The notes: generated from the sequence alone by a model not told the origin. A DNA stretch of 64,000 nucleotides from Virgisporangium aurantiacum (GCF_016863635.1 NZ_BOPG01000003.1:186001-250000); one strand, 5' to 3'; positions 22,137-31,339 are shown, numbered from the stretch's first letter. Translations and numbers: made by a program.

Positions 22137-24619
22137 TGCGACCGCTGCGGCTCGACCTCGCCGGGTTCACCGTCTTCCGCGAGCCCACCACCGTCGACTT
22201 CACCGACACCGACTTCTTCGCGCTGGTCGGCCCGACCGGCGCCGGCAAGTCCACCGTGCTCGACGCGATCTGCTTCGCGCTCTACGGCACCGTGCCCCGG
22301 TGGGGCAACCGGACGTCGATCGGCAACGCGCTCGCGCCCAGCGTCACCGAGGGCCGGGTACGGCTGGTGTTCGAGACGGCCGGCGCCCGGTACGTGCTCA
22401 CCCGCGTGATCCGGCGCGACGGCAAGGGCGCGGTGACCACCCGCCAGGCCGGCATGGAGGCGCTGCCGCACGGCTTCGACCTGAGCCGGTTCGACGACGA
22501 CGGCGGGACGCTCGACGGCGAGCTCGGCGAGGTCCTGGCCGGCACCCCCGGCGAGGTCGACCAGGCGGTCGCCGACGTCGTCGGCCTGCCGTACGAGCAG
22601 TTCACCAAGTGCGTCGTGCTGCCGCAGGGCGAGTTCGCCGCGTTCCTGCACGCCAAGCCGGCCGACCGGCAGAAGATCCTGGTCAACCTGCTGGGCCTGG
22701 AGATCTACGGCCGGGTGCGGGAGAAGGCCGGCGGGGTCGCCGCCGAGGCCGACCTCAAGCTGAAGGCCGTCGACGGCCTGCTCGCCGGGTACGCCGACGC
22801 CACCGACGAGACCAGAAGGATTTCCGTAGCCAGGGTCGAGGAAACGCGTCATCTCGCAGTTGAAATTGATCTGGCCTTGCCGCAACTCGCCGCCGCGACG
22901 CAACAAGCGGCCAACGCCCGCGACTCGTTGAGCGCGCTCGATGCCGAGATCTCGCGGTTGGCCGCGGTGCACAAGCCGCCGGCCGCCGACGGCCTGACCC
23001 GGACGGCGCTCGATGCCCGCGCGGCGGCGGCCGAGGCCGCGACGGCGGTGACCCAGGCCGAGGAGCACGAGGAGAAGCTCCGCGCCGAACTGACGGCCGC
23101 CGGTGACCCCGCCGCCCAACGGCGCTGGCTCGACGCCCATGCCGAGCGGGCCAAGGTGGAGCGCGAGGCGAAGGCGCTGGAGAAGCAGCTCGCGTCGGCC
23201 GCTCAGGAGCATGCGACGGCGGAGGCGGCCGTGGCCGCGGCGCGGGCGGATGCCACCGCGGCCCAGCAGGCGCTCGACGACGCCCGCGAGGCCTACCAGA
23301 CCGCGCTGGCCCTCGACCGGGCCGGCGAGTTGCGCCCCCACCTGAAGCTCGGCGAGCCGTGCCCGGTGTGCGAGCAGAAGGTCGCCGCACTGCCATCGAG
23401 CGGCCAGGGGCACGCGGCCGAAAGCGCGAAGGCGGCGGGTGTCGTGGCCCGGAAACAGGCCGACACGGCGGCCGCTGTCGTCGAGACGCGCGCCACCGCG
23501 CTGCGCGACCTCGACCGCGCCGTGGCCGCCGGCCGGGCGCAGGCCGAGGCGTCGGCCCGTCGGATGTCCACATTGGACAGTCAGCTCGCCGGTGCGCCCG
23601 ACCCCGCGACCCTGAAGCGCTCCCTGGCCGAGCTCGACGCCAAGCGCAAGGCCTGCGACGACGCCACCGCCGCCGTGCGCAAGGCGCGCACGGCGGCACG
23701 GGCCGCGGCGGCCGCGGCGGAGACGTCCGAGGCGGCGGTCCGGGCCGCGTGGCGGGAATTCGATGTGACGCGGGATGCGCTCGCTCCGTTCGGCCCACCC
23801 CCGGCCGACCGGGAGGACCTCGCGGGTACCTGGACGGCGTTGGCATCGTGGGCGTCCGAGCAGGCCGGCACCCGGCGCGACGCGCGCGACACCGCCGCGG
23901 CCGCCGTCTCCGGTGCCGACGCGGCTGTCGCGACGGCGCGGGCCGCCCTGGTCGCGCTGTTCGAGAACGCCGCGGTGCCGGTGCCGGTCGGCGACTACGC
24001 GCGGGCCGCGGCGGTCGCCGTGGAACGCGCCGAGGCGGCGCAGCGGCGGATCGAGGAGCGCATCGCCGAGGCGTCCAGGCTCCGCGACGACCGCGCGACC
24101 CACGAGCGCACCGCCCAGGTGGCCCGGACCCTGGCCACCCACCTGCGGGCCGACCGGTTCGAACGGTGGCTGCTCGCCGAGGCCCTCGACGCCCTGGTGG
24201 CGGGCGCCTCCCGCATCCTGCGCGAGTTGAGCGGCGGCCAGTACGACCTGGTGCACCAGCGGGGCGAGTTCTTCGTCGTCGACCACCACGACGCCGGGTT
24301 GCGGCGGGCGGTGCGCACGTTGTCGGGCGGCGAGACGTTCCAGGCGTCGCTCGCGCTGGCCCTGGCGCTGTCCGAGCAGCTCGCCGGCATGTCGGCGGGC
24401 ACGGCGTCGCTGGAGTCGATCGTCCTCGACGAGGGCTTCGGCACGCTCGACGCCGCCACCCTCGACACGGTGGCGGCCACGCTGGAGAACCTCGCGGCGC
24501 GCGGCGACCGGATGGTGGGCGTGGTGACGCACGTGCGGGCGCTCGCCGAGCGGATCCCGGTACGGTTCGAGGTCACTCGGGACGCGCGGACGGCGCGCGT
24601 GGAACGGACGGCGCTGTGA
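22136..24619 (+). CDS. sbcC: SbcC/Rad50-type ATPase subunit
   Basis: SMC-like ATPase of 827 residues, short for SbcC because the coiled coils are reduced. The N-terminal Walker A is VGPTGAGKST (near 32), and the Q-loop/lid region contains CVVLPQGEFAAFLHA. Ala/Glu/Arg-rich coiled coils flank a zinc hook CPVC (near 408, in LGEPCPVCEQK). The ABC signature is TLSGGETFQASLALALAL and the Walker B is IVLDEGFGTLD near the C-terminus. Around 22810-22880 the first coiled coil has locally less GC-biased codons, with no frame break. The ATG shares a base with the sbcD stop, and the nurA GTG overlaps its own stop. Confidence 0.95.
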   Translation: MRPLRLDLAGFTVFREPTTVDFTDTDFFALVGPTGAGKSTVLDAICFALYGTVPRWGNRTSIGNALAPSVTEGRVRLVFETAGARYVLTRVIRRDGKGAVTTRQAGMEALPHGFDLSRFDDDGGTLDGELGEVLAGTPGEVDQAVADVVGLPYEQFTKCVVLPQGEFAAFLHAKPADRQKILVNLLGLEIYGRVREKAGGVAAEADLKLKAVDGLLAGYADATDETRRISVARVEETRHLAVEIDLALPQLAAATQQAANARDSLSALDAEISRLAAVHKPPAADGLTRTALDARAAAAEAATAVTQAEEHEEKLRAELTAAGDPAAQRRWLDAHAERAKVEREAKALEKQLASAAQEHATAEAAVAAARADATAAQQALDDAREAYQTALALDRAGELRPHLKLGEPCPVCEQKVAALPSSGQGHAAESAKAAGVVARKQADTAAAVVETRATALRDLDRAVAAGRAQAEASARRMSTLDSQLAGAPDPATLKRSLAELDAKRKACDDATAAVRKARTAARAAAAAAETSEAAVRAAWREFDVTRDALAPFGPPPADREDLAGTWTALASWASEQAGTRRDARDTAAAAVSGADAAVATARAALVALFENAAVPVPVGDYARAAAVAVERAEAAQRRIEERIAEASRLRDDRATHERTAQVARTLATHLRADRFERWLLAEALDALVAGASRILRELSGGQYDLVHQRGEFFVVDHHDAGLRRAVRTLSGGETFQASLALALALSEQLAGMSAGTASLESIVLDEGFGTLDAATLDTVAATLENLAARGDRMVGVVTHVRALAERIPVRFEVTRDARTARVERTAL

Positions 24620-25587
24620 AGCTCTTCGTGGAGGCGTGGGACCCGACGTACGGCGCCGCGGTCGAGAGCCCCGACTTCGCGGGCGGCGGCGGCACACCGT
24701 CCGAGGCCCGGCTGGAGCTCGACGTCGAGCGCTCCGCCGAGGCGTGGGAGCCGATCTCGCCGCCGCCCGACGTCCGGGCGCCCGACGTGGCCCTGCTGGT
24801 CGACGGCGTCCGCCGCACCGACGCCCGGGTGTGGGTCGGCGACGAGAACACGGTCCTGCCCGGGCTGGCCGCGTCGTACGCCGCCGGGGTGGTGCGGTGC
24901 GACCTCCGGCGGGCCGTCGCCGAGGTGGTCACCGCCCGGGTGCAGCGCGGGGTGTTCACGCCGTTCACCAACGGCGCGCCGGCGCTGGTCACCTCCGCCG
25001 GCCGGTATCCGGTGCTGCCGGCGAAGAGCGGCGACCTGATGGCGATGTCGTCGGCGGTGCAGCAGCACCTCCAGGCGCTGGAGTCGTCGGTGCTGGCCGA
25101 GTCCCGCGACGAGTCGACGGCCGACGAACTGCTGGTCGCCGACGGCCCGCTGCGCGGGCGGGCCGGGATCTCGCGCATGCTCGGCTACATCAAGAGCCAC
25201 GAGAAGCGGTACCTGAACGGCCATCAGTCTTCTGTGGTCATGGCGTTGAAGGCCGGCCAGCGCAGCCCGGTGTTCAAGCTCGGCACCCGGTGGGAGCAGT
25301 ACACCTGGTACCTGCGCCTGCCCGGCCCGGGCGGCGCGCCGTGGAGCAACCTGGCCCGCATCGAGTGCTCGGTGGAACTGCCGGCGCAGGCCGCGATCGC
25401 GCTGGCCGACCTGTCGATGGTGACGCTGCCGCGCTTCGCCGCCACCTCGTACAAGGACCCCCGCGCGCCGCAGAACCTGGTGCCGATCGCGGGGCTGGAG
25501 CGCCGCCTGCGCACCATGCTCGGTGACGGGCGGCTGCTGCACCGGGCGCTGACGCTCGCCGCCCACCGGGAGCCCGCGGGTGTCTGA
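24616..25587 (+). CDS. nurA: NurA-like nuclease
   Basis: A protein of 323 residues with NurA-domain features. There is an early motif-I-type strand with aspartate and glycine (ALLVDGVRRTDARVW, near 58), a central LLVADGPLRGR (near 173) and a downstream lysine-bearing segment (LGYIKSHEKRYL, near 192), then RWEQYTWYLRL and a helical C-terminus. NurA is a 5'-3' exonuclease/endonuclease that works inside the HerA complex. Position in one operon with herA, sbcD and sbcC strongly supports the call. GTG start overlapping the sbcC stop as GTGA. Sequence similarity to archaeal NurA is low by eye, so the assignment rests on motif order plus context. Confidence 0.78.
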   Translation: MKLFVEAWDPTYGAAVESPDFAGGGGTPSEARLELDVERSAEAWEPISPPPDVRAPDVALLVDGVRRTDARVWVGDENTVLPGLAASYAAGVVRCDLRRAVAEVVTARVQRGVFTPFTNGAPALVTSAGRYPVLPAKSGDLMAMSSAVQQHLQALESSVLAESRDESTADELLVADGPLRGRAGISRMLGYIKSHEKRYLNGHQSSVVMALKAGQRSPVFKLGTRWEQYTWYLRLPGPGGAPWSNLARIECSVELPAQAAIALADLSMVTLPRFAATSYKDPRAPQNLVPIAGLERRLRTMLGDGRLLHRALTLAAHREPAGV

Positions 25588-26479
25588 CCGTTCGTTCGCG
25601 GTTCCGGATCGCTACGACCTCGCCCGGTCGATGCGCCACCTGGCCGTGATCCCGAACGACCCGACGCTGGTGGTGAGTGACCGCGAGGCCTGGTGGGCCA
25701 CGCGGACGCCCGACGGGCCGGGTTCGCTGCATCTTCGGGTGTCCGGCGCCTCTTTGTCGGCTTTCGCCTACGGACCGGGCGCGTCGTGGCTGCTGTCGCG
25801 CGCCGACGCGATCGCCGGCCTGCACGACGACGTGAGCGGGCTCGCCGCGTTCGACCACCCGCTCGTGCGCCGGCTGGCGCGCACGTTCGCCGGGGTGCGG
25901 ATCCCGGCCACGGGACGGCTGTTCCACCACACGGTGGCCGCAATCCTCGGCCAGAAGGTGACCGGCGGGGAGGCGTCCCGCGGCTACCGCGGCCTGCTGC
26001 GACACTTCAAGGCGCCCGTCCCCGGTCCGGCACCGCCCCGCCTGATGCTGTCGCCCGACCCGGCCGACGTCGCGGCCACGCCGTACTGGCAGTTCCACCC
26101 GTGGGGCATCGAACAGAAGCGCGCCGACACCGTACGGCGGGCCGCCGCGTTCGCCGTCCGCCTGGAGAAGGCCACCGACCCGGCCCTGGCCACCCGCCTG
26201 CTGACCTCGGTGCCCGGCATCGGCGCGTGGACGGCCGCCGAGGTGGTACGGGTCGCCTTCAGCGACGGCGACGCCGTGAGCGTCGGCGACTACCACCACA
26301 AGAACGTGGTCGCCTGGGCGCTGGCCGGCGAGCCCCGCGGCACCGACGAACGCATGCTCGAACTGCTCGAACCCTTCCGCGGCCACCGCGGCCGCGTGGT
26401 AACCCTGCTACAACTGGCCGGCCACTCCGCCCCAAAATTCGGCCCGAGGATGCCCATCCGCTCCTTCGCCCGCTTCTAA
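25580..26479 (+). CDS. HhH-GPD superfamily DNA glycosylase (AlkA-like)
   Basis: A protein of 299 residues. The C-terminal helix-hairpin-helix reads LTSVPGIGAWTAAEVVRVAF (near 212), followed by the catalytic aspartate in VSVGDYHHKNV (near 236). This is the arrangement of DNA-3-methyladenine glycosylase II enzymes, which remove alkylated bases. The N-terminal half has an AlkA-like leader region. No C-terminal Fe-S cysteine loop, so it is not a Nth/MutY type. The GTG overlaps the nurA end by 8 bases, making it the last gene of the repair operon. The second palindromic repeat follows 14 bases after its stop. Confidence 0.87.
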   Translation: MSDRSFAVPDRYDLARSMRHLAVIPNDPTLVVSDREAWWATRTPDGPGSLHLRVSGASLSAFAYGPGASWLLSRADAIAGLHDDVSGLAAFDHPLVRRLARTFAGVRIPATGRLFHHTVAAILGQKVTGGEASRGYRGLLRHFKAPVPGPAPPRLMLSPDPADVAATPYWQFHPWGIEQKRADTVRRAAAFAVRLEKATDPALATRLLTSVPGIGAWTAAEVVRVAFSDGDAVSVGDYHHKNVVAWALAGEPRGTDERMLELLEPFRGHRGRVVTLLQLAGHSAPKFGPRMPIRSFARF

Positions 26480-26493
26480 CCCCCCTCCCCGTT

Positions 26494-26563
26494 GATCTTG
26501 CAGTTGTGGTGCCGGGTTCAGTGGGTTTTATCCCCGTTTGAGAGGCACCACAACTGCAAGATC
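26494..26563. repeat. Palindromic dispersed repeat, copy 2
   Basis: Same 20-base arms as the element at 19053-19122 (26494-26513 and 26544-26563) around a 30-base loop that agrees with copy 1 at roughly 18 of 30 positions. It lies between the convergent 3' ends of the glycosylase and DUF2637 genes, a position where a bidirectional terminator would be expected. Confidence 0.9.
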
Positions 26564-26592
26564 GACTGGCTGGGTGGGGTCAGGGGGCGGGG

Positions 26593-27465
26593 TCAGGCGG
26601 ACAGGACGCGGCGGAGACGTTGGGTGGAGATGCCGAGTTGCTTGGCGAGGTCGTCCGTGGTGGCGTCGGGTTGCCTCGCGGCCAGCTCGGCCGCCAGGCG
26701 ACGGGTCTCCTCGACGGGGCGGCCCCGGCGCGCGGGGGCGGCCTGCGCGGGGATGCGGGCACCGGTGGGCACGCGGGCGCTGGCGGTCGCCCGGGCGGTG
26801 GCGGGTGACGTGGTGGTGCGTTGACGCGGACGCACGGCGGCCAGCCGTTCACCGAAGTGCTCGCCCAGGTGCTCCCGGAGGTTCTCGCGGAGGTTCTCGC
26901 TCAGGACCGGCGACCCGGGCTCCGGCTGGAGCAGCGGCTTGGTCTCGACGAGTTCGGACCCACCGGAGGTGGGGACCTCGGCCATGGCCGAGGTGATCGT
27001 GGTGACGCCGTTCCCGGGCAGCGGGGTCGCTTCCGGGACGGGCGCAACGCGTCCCATATTGTCCTTTTCCTGCATGGCCCGCAGCCGCCCCGCGAGCTCG
27101 ACCAGCGACACGCTCGCGACCACCACCAGGCCGTCGACGCTCAGCGGCAGCAGGTACGGGGCGGCGCCGGTCTCGCCATAGCGGGCGGCGACGCCGGCCA
27201 TGTGCCAGTAGGAGACCCAGGCGGCGATGCCCGCGATCGTGGCCGTGGCGCCCAGGCGCACGGCGGCGAGCGAGCGCCGGTAGACCGGGACCCGCGAGAT
27301 CAACTCGACCGTGAGCAGCAGCGCCAGCGGCGGCCAGGCGGCGATGGCCTGCGCGATCGGGTTCTGGTTGGCGTGCAGGATGTTCGCCGCGACACTCGCG
27401 GCCACTCCGAGCGTGAGGACGGCGCGAACCGCCCACCTGACGCGTCGTAACTGGCGAAGTGACAC
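26593..27465 (-). CDS. DUF2637 domain-containing membrane protein with C-terminal helix-turn-helix
   Basis: A protein of 290 residues. Four hydrophobic segments are visible in the first 125 residues (AVLTLGVAASVAANIL, WPPLALLLTVELIS, LGATATIAGIAAWVSYW, LSVDGLVVVASVSLVEL), as in DUF2637/SpdD-like proteins. A charged, low-complexity linker follows. The last 45 residues look like a helix-turn-helix (ETRRLAAELAARQP; DDLAKQLGISTQRLRRVL). Such proteins are often found in actinobacterial plasmids and integrative elements, but no integrase, replication or transfer gene is near. GTG start with GAGGAG upstream. Function unknown. Confidence 0.82.
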   Translation of the reverse strand: MSLRQLRRVRWAVRAVLTLGVAASVAANILHANQNPIAQAIAAWPPLALLLTVELISRVPVYRRSLAAVRLGATATIAGIAAWVSYWHMAGVAARYGETGAAPYLLPLSVDGLVVVASVSLVELAGRLRAMQEKDNMGRVAPVPEATPLPGNGVTTITSAMAEVPTSGGSELVETKPLLQPEPGSPVLSENLRENLREHLGEHFGERLAAVRPRQRTTTSPATARATASARVPTGARIPAQAAPARRGRPVEETRRLAAELAARQPDATTDDLAKQLGISTQRLRRVLSA

Positions 27466-27622
27466 GAGAACTCCTCACAATCCGGGTCGGACTGAGTCAT
27501 CCTCGACAGCGGCCGTCCATAGCGCACGCAGCGACGGCGGCGTGTCGCCGAGGTTGGCGTGGCTGATCACGAATCGATGACAATCGGACACCTTTCTTGC
27601 CCCGAGGCGTCACCATCCACCC

Positions 27623-28042
27623 GTGAAGACCCTGTTCGCATTCCTGCTCCGGATCGCCAACTCCGCCAAGGCGACCGTCGCCACGTTCCTGCTGCTCGTG
27701 CTCGCGAGCGCGGTGATCTACAGCCTTCTCGAGAACAAGGGCGTCGGTGACGCCGTGTGGTGGGCGGTCGTGACCGCGACCACCGTCGGTTACGGCGACA
27801 CCTACCCGACCACTCCCGGCGGGCGGATCCTCGCCGGCGTGCTGATCTCCAGCATGGTGCTGCTGGTGGTGCCGCTGATCACGGCCCACTTCGCCAGCAA
27901 GCTCATCGTCGACCAGGACGCGTTCCGGCACGAGGAGCAGGAGGAGATCAAGGCCAACCTGCGGGCCATCCGGGCCTACGTGGACCGGATGGAAGCCGCT
28001 TCTAGCGCGCCGGACAGCTCTGACCGACCGGCGGCACCTTGA
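27623..28042 (+). CDS. Two-helix potassium channel family protein
   Basis: A protein of 139 residues with the minimal KcsA-like layout: TM1 near residues 17-35, a pore helix followed by the selectivity filter [10 protein letters not shown] (near 53-62), TM2 near 70-92, and a charged C-terminal helix ([22 protein letters not shown]) that probably forms a coiled-coil bundle. It would form a tetrameric K+-selective pore. GTG start; the only GAGG sequence is about 16 bases upstream, so translation signals are weak. The 3' end overlaps the convergent peptidase gene by 41 bases. Confidence 0.9.
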   Translation: MKTLFAFLLRIANSAKATVATFLLLVLASAVIYSLLENKGVGDAVWWAVVTATTVGYGDTYPTTPGGRILAGVLISSMVLLVVPLITAHFASKLIVDQDAFRHEEQEEIKANLRAIRAYVDRMEAASSAPDSSDRPAAP

Positions 28043-29522
28043 GGTTGATCAGGTACTCGTTGACGGCGTTGTTGATGCACCGCGTCTGCGGGTACGCGGT
28101 GTGCCCCTCGCCCTCCCAGGTGAGCACCACGCCGACCCCGAGCATGGTCGCGAGCGCCGGTGTCTGCTCGTAGGGCGTGGCCGGGTCGCCCTTCGTGCCG
28201 ACCACCACGATCGGCGGCGCGCCCTCGGCCTTGCCGACCGGGTACGGGTCGCGCTTGCCGGGCCACTGCGCGCAGATCAGGTTCAGCGCGAGCGACGCCC
28301 CGAACAGCGGGTACTTGGTGCGCCACTCGCTCTGCAGCCGGCGCGCCTCCTCGACCGTGACCGACTTGTCGTCGTCGGTGCAGTTGACCGCGAGGTTGGC
28401 GTCGAACAGGTTCGAGTACTTCCCGCTGGAGTCGCGCTCGGCGTAGCTGTCGGCGAGTTCGAAGATGCCCTTCGGGTCGCCGCCCTTCAGGTTCGCCAGC
28501 GCCTCGGCCAGGTCGGGCCAGCGCTGCTCGCTGTACAGCGACGAGGTGACCGCCGTGAAGACCCAACCGGCGGTCGCCTTCCGGCCACCGGGCTGGCCGA
28601 CCGGCGCCGTGCGGGCCGCCTGCAGCGCCGTGGTGACGGCCGCGCGCGCGTCGGGCCCGATCGCGCACTTCGCCCCCTCCGCCGTGCACCAGTTCGCGAA
28701 GTTGGTGAACGCCCGTTCGAAGCCCTTCGCCTGCCCCTCCGACGAGTCCTTGCCGCTCTGCGCGGGGTCGACGGCGCCGTCGAGCACCAGGGCGCGGATC
28801 TTCGTGGGGAACAGTTGGGCGTAGGTGGCGCCGAGCAGCGTGCCGTACGAGTAGCCGAGGTAGGTCAGCTTCTCGTCGCCGACGGCGGCGCGCACCGCGT
28901 CCATGTCGCGGGCCGCCTGCTCGGTGGAGAACAGCGACAGCGTGTCGCCGTACTTGTCGCCGCACTCCTGCGCCATCTTCCGGGCCAGCGCCACCAGCCC
29001 GTCGAAGTCGGCCTGGCTCACCGGGTCGGGGTCGTAGCCGAAGTTCGCGTCGAGGTCTTCGTCGGAGAAGCACTCGACCGGGCTGGACTTGCCCACGCCG
29101 CGCGGGTCGAACCCGACGATGTCGAACTTCCAGATGATGTCTTCGGGCAGCCCCTGCGAGAGGTAGTACGCCAGGTCGACACCGGAGCCGCCCGGGCCGC
29201 CGGGGTTGACCACCAGCGACCCGATCCGCCGGCTCTGCCGGCTCGACTTCGCCTTGAGGAGCGCGATGTCGAACGTCTTGCCGTTGGGCGCGGTCCAGTT
29301 CTGCGGCACCTTCATCACGCCGCATTCCAGCGTGACGTTGGGGACGTCGCGGTAGTCGTCGCACGGACCCCACACGGGCGGCGTGACGCCGGCCGCCGTG
29401 GATCCCGAGGGCGCCGGGTCGCCCGAGATCGGCGCCGCCCACCGCGTAGGCGGCGAGACACAGCCGGCGAGCAGCAGGACGACGGCCGCGACGACGGCAA
29501 GTCTTGGGGTGGGGTGCCTCAC
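28002..29522 (-). CDS. Secreted alpha/beta-hydrolase lipoprotein (tripeptidyl aminopeptidase-like)
   Basis: A protein of 506 residues with a lipoprotein signal peptide ([11 protein letters not shown], lipobox cysteine at 21), so it is exported and lipid-anchored. The fold is alpha/beta hydrolase of the TAP-like type: oxyanion region NPGGPGGSG, nucleophile serine in GYSYGTLLG, acid aspartate in [11 protein letters not shown] and histidine in [10 protein letters not shown]. Such enzymes release tripeptides or single residues from the N-terminus of peptides and resemble Streptomyces SlpD/SlpE. ATG start. It stands alone and could supply amino acids from extracellular protein. Confidence 0.9.
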   Translation of the reverse strand: MRHPTPRLAVVAAVVLLLAGCVSPPTRWAAPISGDPAPSGSTAAGVTPPVWGPCDDYRDVPNVTLECGVMKVPQNWTAPNGKTFDIALLKAKSSRQSRRIGSLVVNPGGPGGSGVDLAYYLSQGLPEDIIWKFDIVGFDPRGVGKSSPVECFSDEDLDANFGYDPDPVSQADFDGLVALARKMAQECGDKYGDTLSLFSTEQAARDMDAVRAAVGDEKLTYLGYSYGTLLGATYAQLFPTKIRALVLDGAVDPAQSGKDSSEGQAKGFERAFTNFANWCTAEGAKCAIGPDARAAVTTALQAARTAPVGQPGGRKATAGWVFTAVTSSLYSEQRWPDLAEALANLKGGDPKGIFELADSYAERDSSGKYSNLFDANLAVNCTDDDKSVTVEEARRLQSEWRTKYPLFGASLALNLICAQWPGKRDPYPVGKAEGAPPIVVVGTKGDPATPYEQTPALATMLGVGVVLTWEGEGHTAYPQTRCINNAVNEYLINLKVPPVGQSCPAR

Positions 29523-29572
29523 GTTCTTGAGCCTAACTTCGGGGTGGGCGCATGTGCCGCCCCGGACGGAGA

Positions 29573-29600
29573 CCTCAGGCCGTTTTAACGCGGCCTTAGG
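29573..29600 (-). terminator. Hairpin terminator after the DNA ligase gene
   Basis: Read on the minus strand, CCTAAGGCCG and CGGCCTGAGG form a 10-base stem with one mismatch around an 8-base loop. The stop codon of the ligase gene lies inside the stem. No clear U-tract follows. Confidence 0.6.
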
Positions 29601-30732
29601 CTGTTCCGTCGAGGACCGAGTCCACGTCGATCCGTGACGGGCGTTCCAACTGGTCGTAGGTGCACGAGCGGGGCTCGCGGTCGGGACGCCAGCGCTTGAA
29701 CTGGGCGGTGTGGCGGAACCGGTCCCCCTCCATGGCGTCGTAGCCGACCTCGATCACCAGCTCGGGGCGCAGCGGGACCCAGCTCAGGTCCTTCTTGCCG
29801 GTCCAGCGGCTGACGCCGCCGGGCAGCCGCTGGGCCGTTCCGACCGGGTCCGGTACCTCCTCGCCGGGCTTGAGGGGGTCGAACGCGGCGCCGACCGGTG
29901 CGTGACCCCACTGCCACGGGTGCGTCTCGGCGGCGTTCTCCCGGTACGGCGCGAGCTCCTCGACCAGTTCCTTGCGGCGCTCCATCGGGAAGCTCGCGGA
30001 GACGCCGACGTGGTGCAGGTTCCCCTCGTCGTCGAAGAGGCCGAGCAGCAGCGACCCGATGATCGGCCCGGACTTGTGCCACCGGAAGCCGGCCACCACC
30101 GCGTCGGCGGTGCGGGAGTGCTTGATCTTGAACATGAGCCGCTTGCCGGGCTCGTACGCGATGTCGGCCGGTTTGGCGATGATGCCGTCGAGGCCGGCGC
30201 CCTCGAACAGCTCGAACCAGTGCTTGCCCACCTCGGGATCGGTGCTCACCGGGGTGACGTGGACCGGGGGTCGCACGTGTCGCATGGCCTCTTCGAGCTT
30301 CGCGCGCCGTTCCTTGAAAGGGGTCTCCATCAGGTTCTCGTCGTTCAGCGCCAGCAGGTCGAACGCGATGAAACTGGCCGGGGTCTTCTCCGCCAGCATG
30401 TTCACGCGGCTGGCGGCCGGGTGGATGCGCTGGCCGAGCAGTTCGAAGTCCAGCTTGGGCTGCTGACCCTCCTCGCGGCGGATCACCACGATCTCGCCGT
30501 CTGTCACTGATCTTTCCGGTAGTTGAGCTCTTGCCTGCTCGACCACCTCGGGGAAGTAGCGCGTGAGCGTCTTGCCGCCCCGGCTGGCCAGTTCCACCTC
30601 GTCGCCGTCGCGGAAGACGATGCAGCGGAACCCGTCCCACTTCGGCTCGTACGACATACCGTCAGCGGTGGGGATCTTGGCGACGCTCTTCGCGAGCATC
30701 GGTTCCACCGGCGGCGCGATAGGTAGCTTCAC
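29596..30732 (-). CDS. ligC: ATP-dependent DNA ligase (LigC type)
   Basis: ATP-dependent ligase of 378 residues. The AMP-accepting lysine is in EPKWDGFRC (near 30), with motif III-like FIAFDLLAL, motif IV GIIAKP, motif V FKIKHSRTADAVV and an OB-fold C-terminus (IGSLLLGLFDD). Length and the lack of extra domains fit mycobacterial LigC rather than LigB or multi-domain LigD. It would seal nicks, possibly as a backup in end joining or base repair. GTG start with GAGGATGG upstream; the HD hydrolase gene ends 10 bases before it, so both form an operon. Confidence 0.9.
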   Translation of the reverse strand: MKLPIAPPVEPMLAKSVAKIPTADGMSYEPKWDGFRCIVFRDGDEVELASRGGKTLTRYFPEVVEQARAQLPERSVTDGEIVVIRREEGQQPKLDFELLGQRIHPAASRVNMLAEKTPASFIAFDLLALNDENLMETPFKERRAKLEEAMRHVRPPVHVTPVSTDPEVGKHWFELFEGAGLDGIIAKPADIAYEPGKRLMFKIKHSRTADAVVAGFRWHKSGPIIGSLLLGLFDDEGNLHHVGVSASFPMERRKELVEELAPYRENAAETHPWQWGHAPVGAAFDPLKPGEEVPDPVGTAQRLPGGVSRWTGKKDLSWVPLRPELVIEVGYDAMEGDRFRHTAQFKRWRPDREPRSCTYDQLERPSRIDVDSVLDGTA

Positions 30733-30742
30733 CTGGCCATCC

Positions 30743-31312
30743 TCACATGTCCCGCACCGGGTGACGGAACTGAAATGCCAGCAGATCGTCGGCTTGCCGG
30801 GCAAGCTTGCTGAGAACGTTGTCGAGCCGCAGGAAGGCGTCCCACTCCTCGCCGTTCATCCGCTGCAGCACCGCCTGTTCGAGCGCGGTGACGCGGGCGC
30901 CCTTCCACACCTTGTCGGCGAGGCTCACCAGGAGATCCTCGGTGGGCGAGTCCGGGTTGTGCCAGCTGCTGCCGTGGGTGCCCGCGAAGCGGGCCAGCTC
31001 GTGCGGCACCCCGTAGTTGAGCAGCAGCTCGTACCCGGCTGGCTCGTGCGCGTGCCCGGGCTGTTCCAACTCCTCGGGGTGGCGGACCTTGCCGATATCG
31101 TGGGTGGCGGCCCCGAAGAGCACGGCGGCGCGGTCGACGGCGAGCCCCTCCTTCTCGAGGTCGCCGGTGAGCCGGTGCGCGACGTGGTGCACGGCCCGCA
31201 GGTGCGCGCCGAGACGCGGTGGTGCGGCGAGCGCCTCGAGCAACTCGGCCGCGGTGGCGGGCAGCGGCAAAATCGTGTCGTCGGAATCCGTCAACGCACG
31301 TCGCAAACCCAC
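30743..31312 (-). CDS. HD domain-containing phosphohydrolase
   Basis: A protein of about 189 residues with an HD metal-dependent phosphohydrolase domain. Metal-binding residues appear in HLRAVHHVAHRL, FGAATHDIGKVRHP (the HD pair, near 70) and HEPAGYELLL. Substrate unknown; nucleotides or cyclic nucleotides are usual. Translation probably starts at GTG 31312, because a -10-like TACCGT (31320-31325, minus strand) lies seven bases upstream, fitting a leaderless transcript. A TTG six codons downstream is an alternative. Transcribed with the ligase gene. Confidence 0.82.
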   Translation of the reverse strand: MGLRRALTDSDDTILPLPATAAELLEALAAPPRLGAHLRAVHHVAHRLTGDLEKEGLAVDRAAVLFGAATHDIGKVRHPEELEQPGHAHEPAGYELLLNYGVPHELARFAGTHGSSWHNPDSPTEDLLVSLADKVWKGARVTALEQAVLQRMNGEEWDAFLRLDNVLSKLARQADDLLAFQFRHPVRDM

Positions 31313-31339
31313 CCGATGGACGGTACTCCGCGTGGTACG

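Noticed and set aside
22810..22880. Possible frameshift or foreign insert in sbcC, suggested by locally different codon use
   Set aside because: The frame stays open through the coiled coil and both flanking ATPase halves are in the same frame; only a mild local composition change remains.
26593..27465. Integrative element marked by the DUF2637 gene
   Set aside because: No integrase, excisionase, replication or transfer genes, no att-like repeats and no tRNA in the window.
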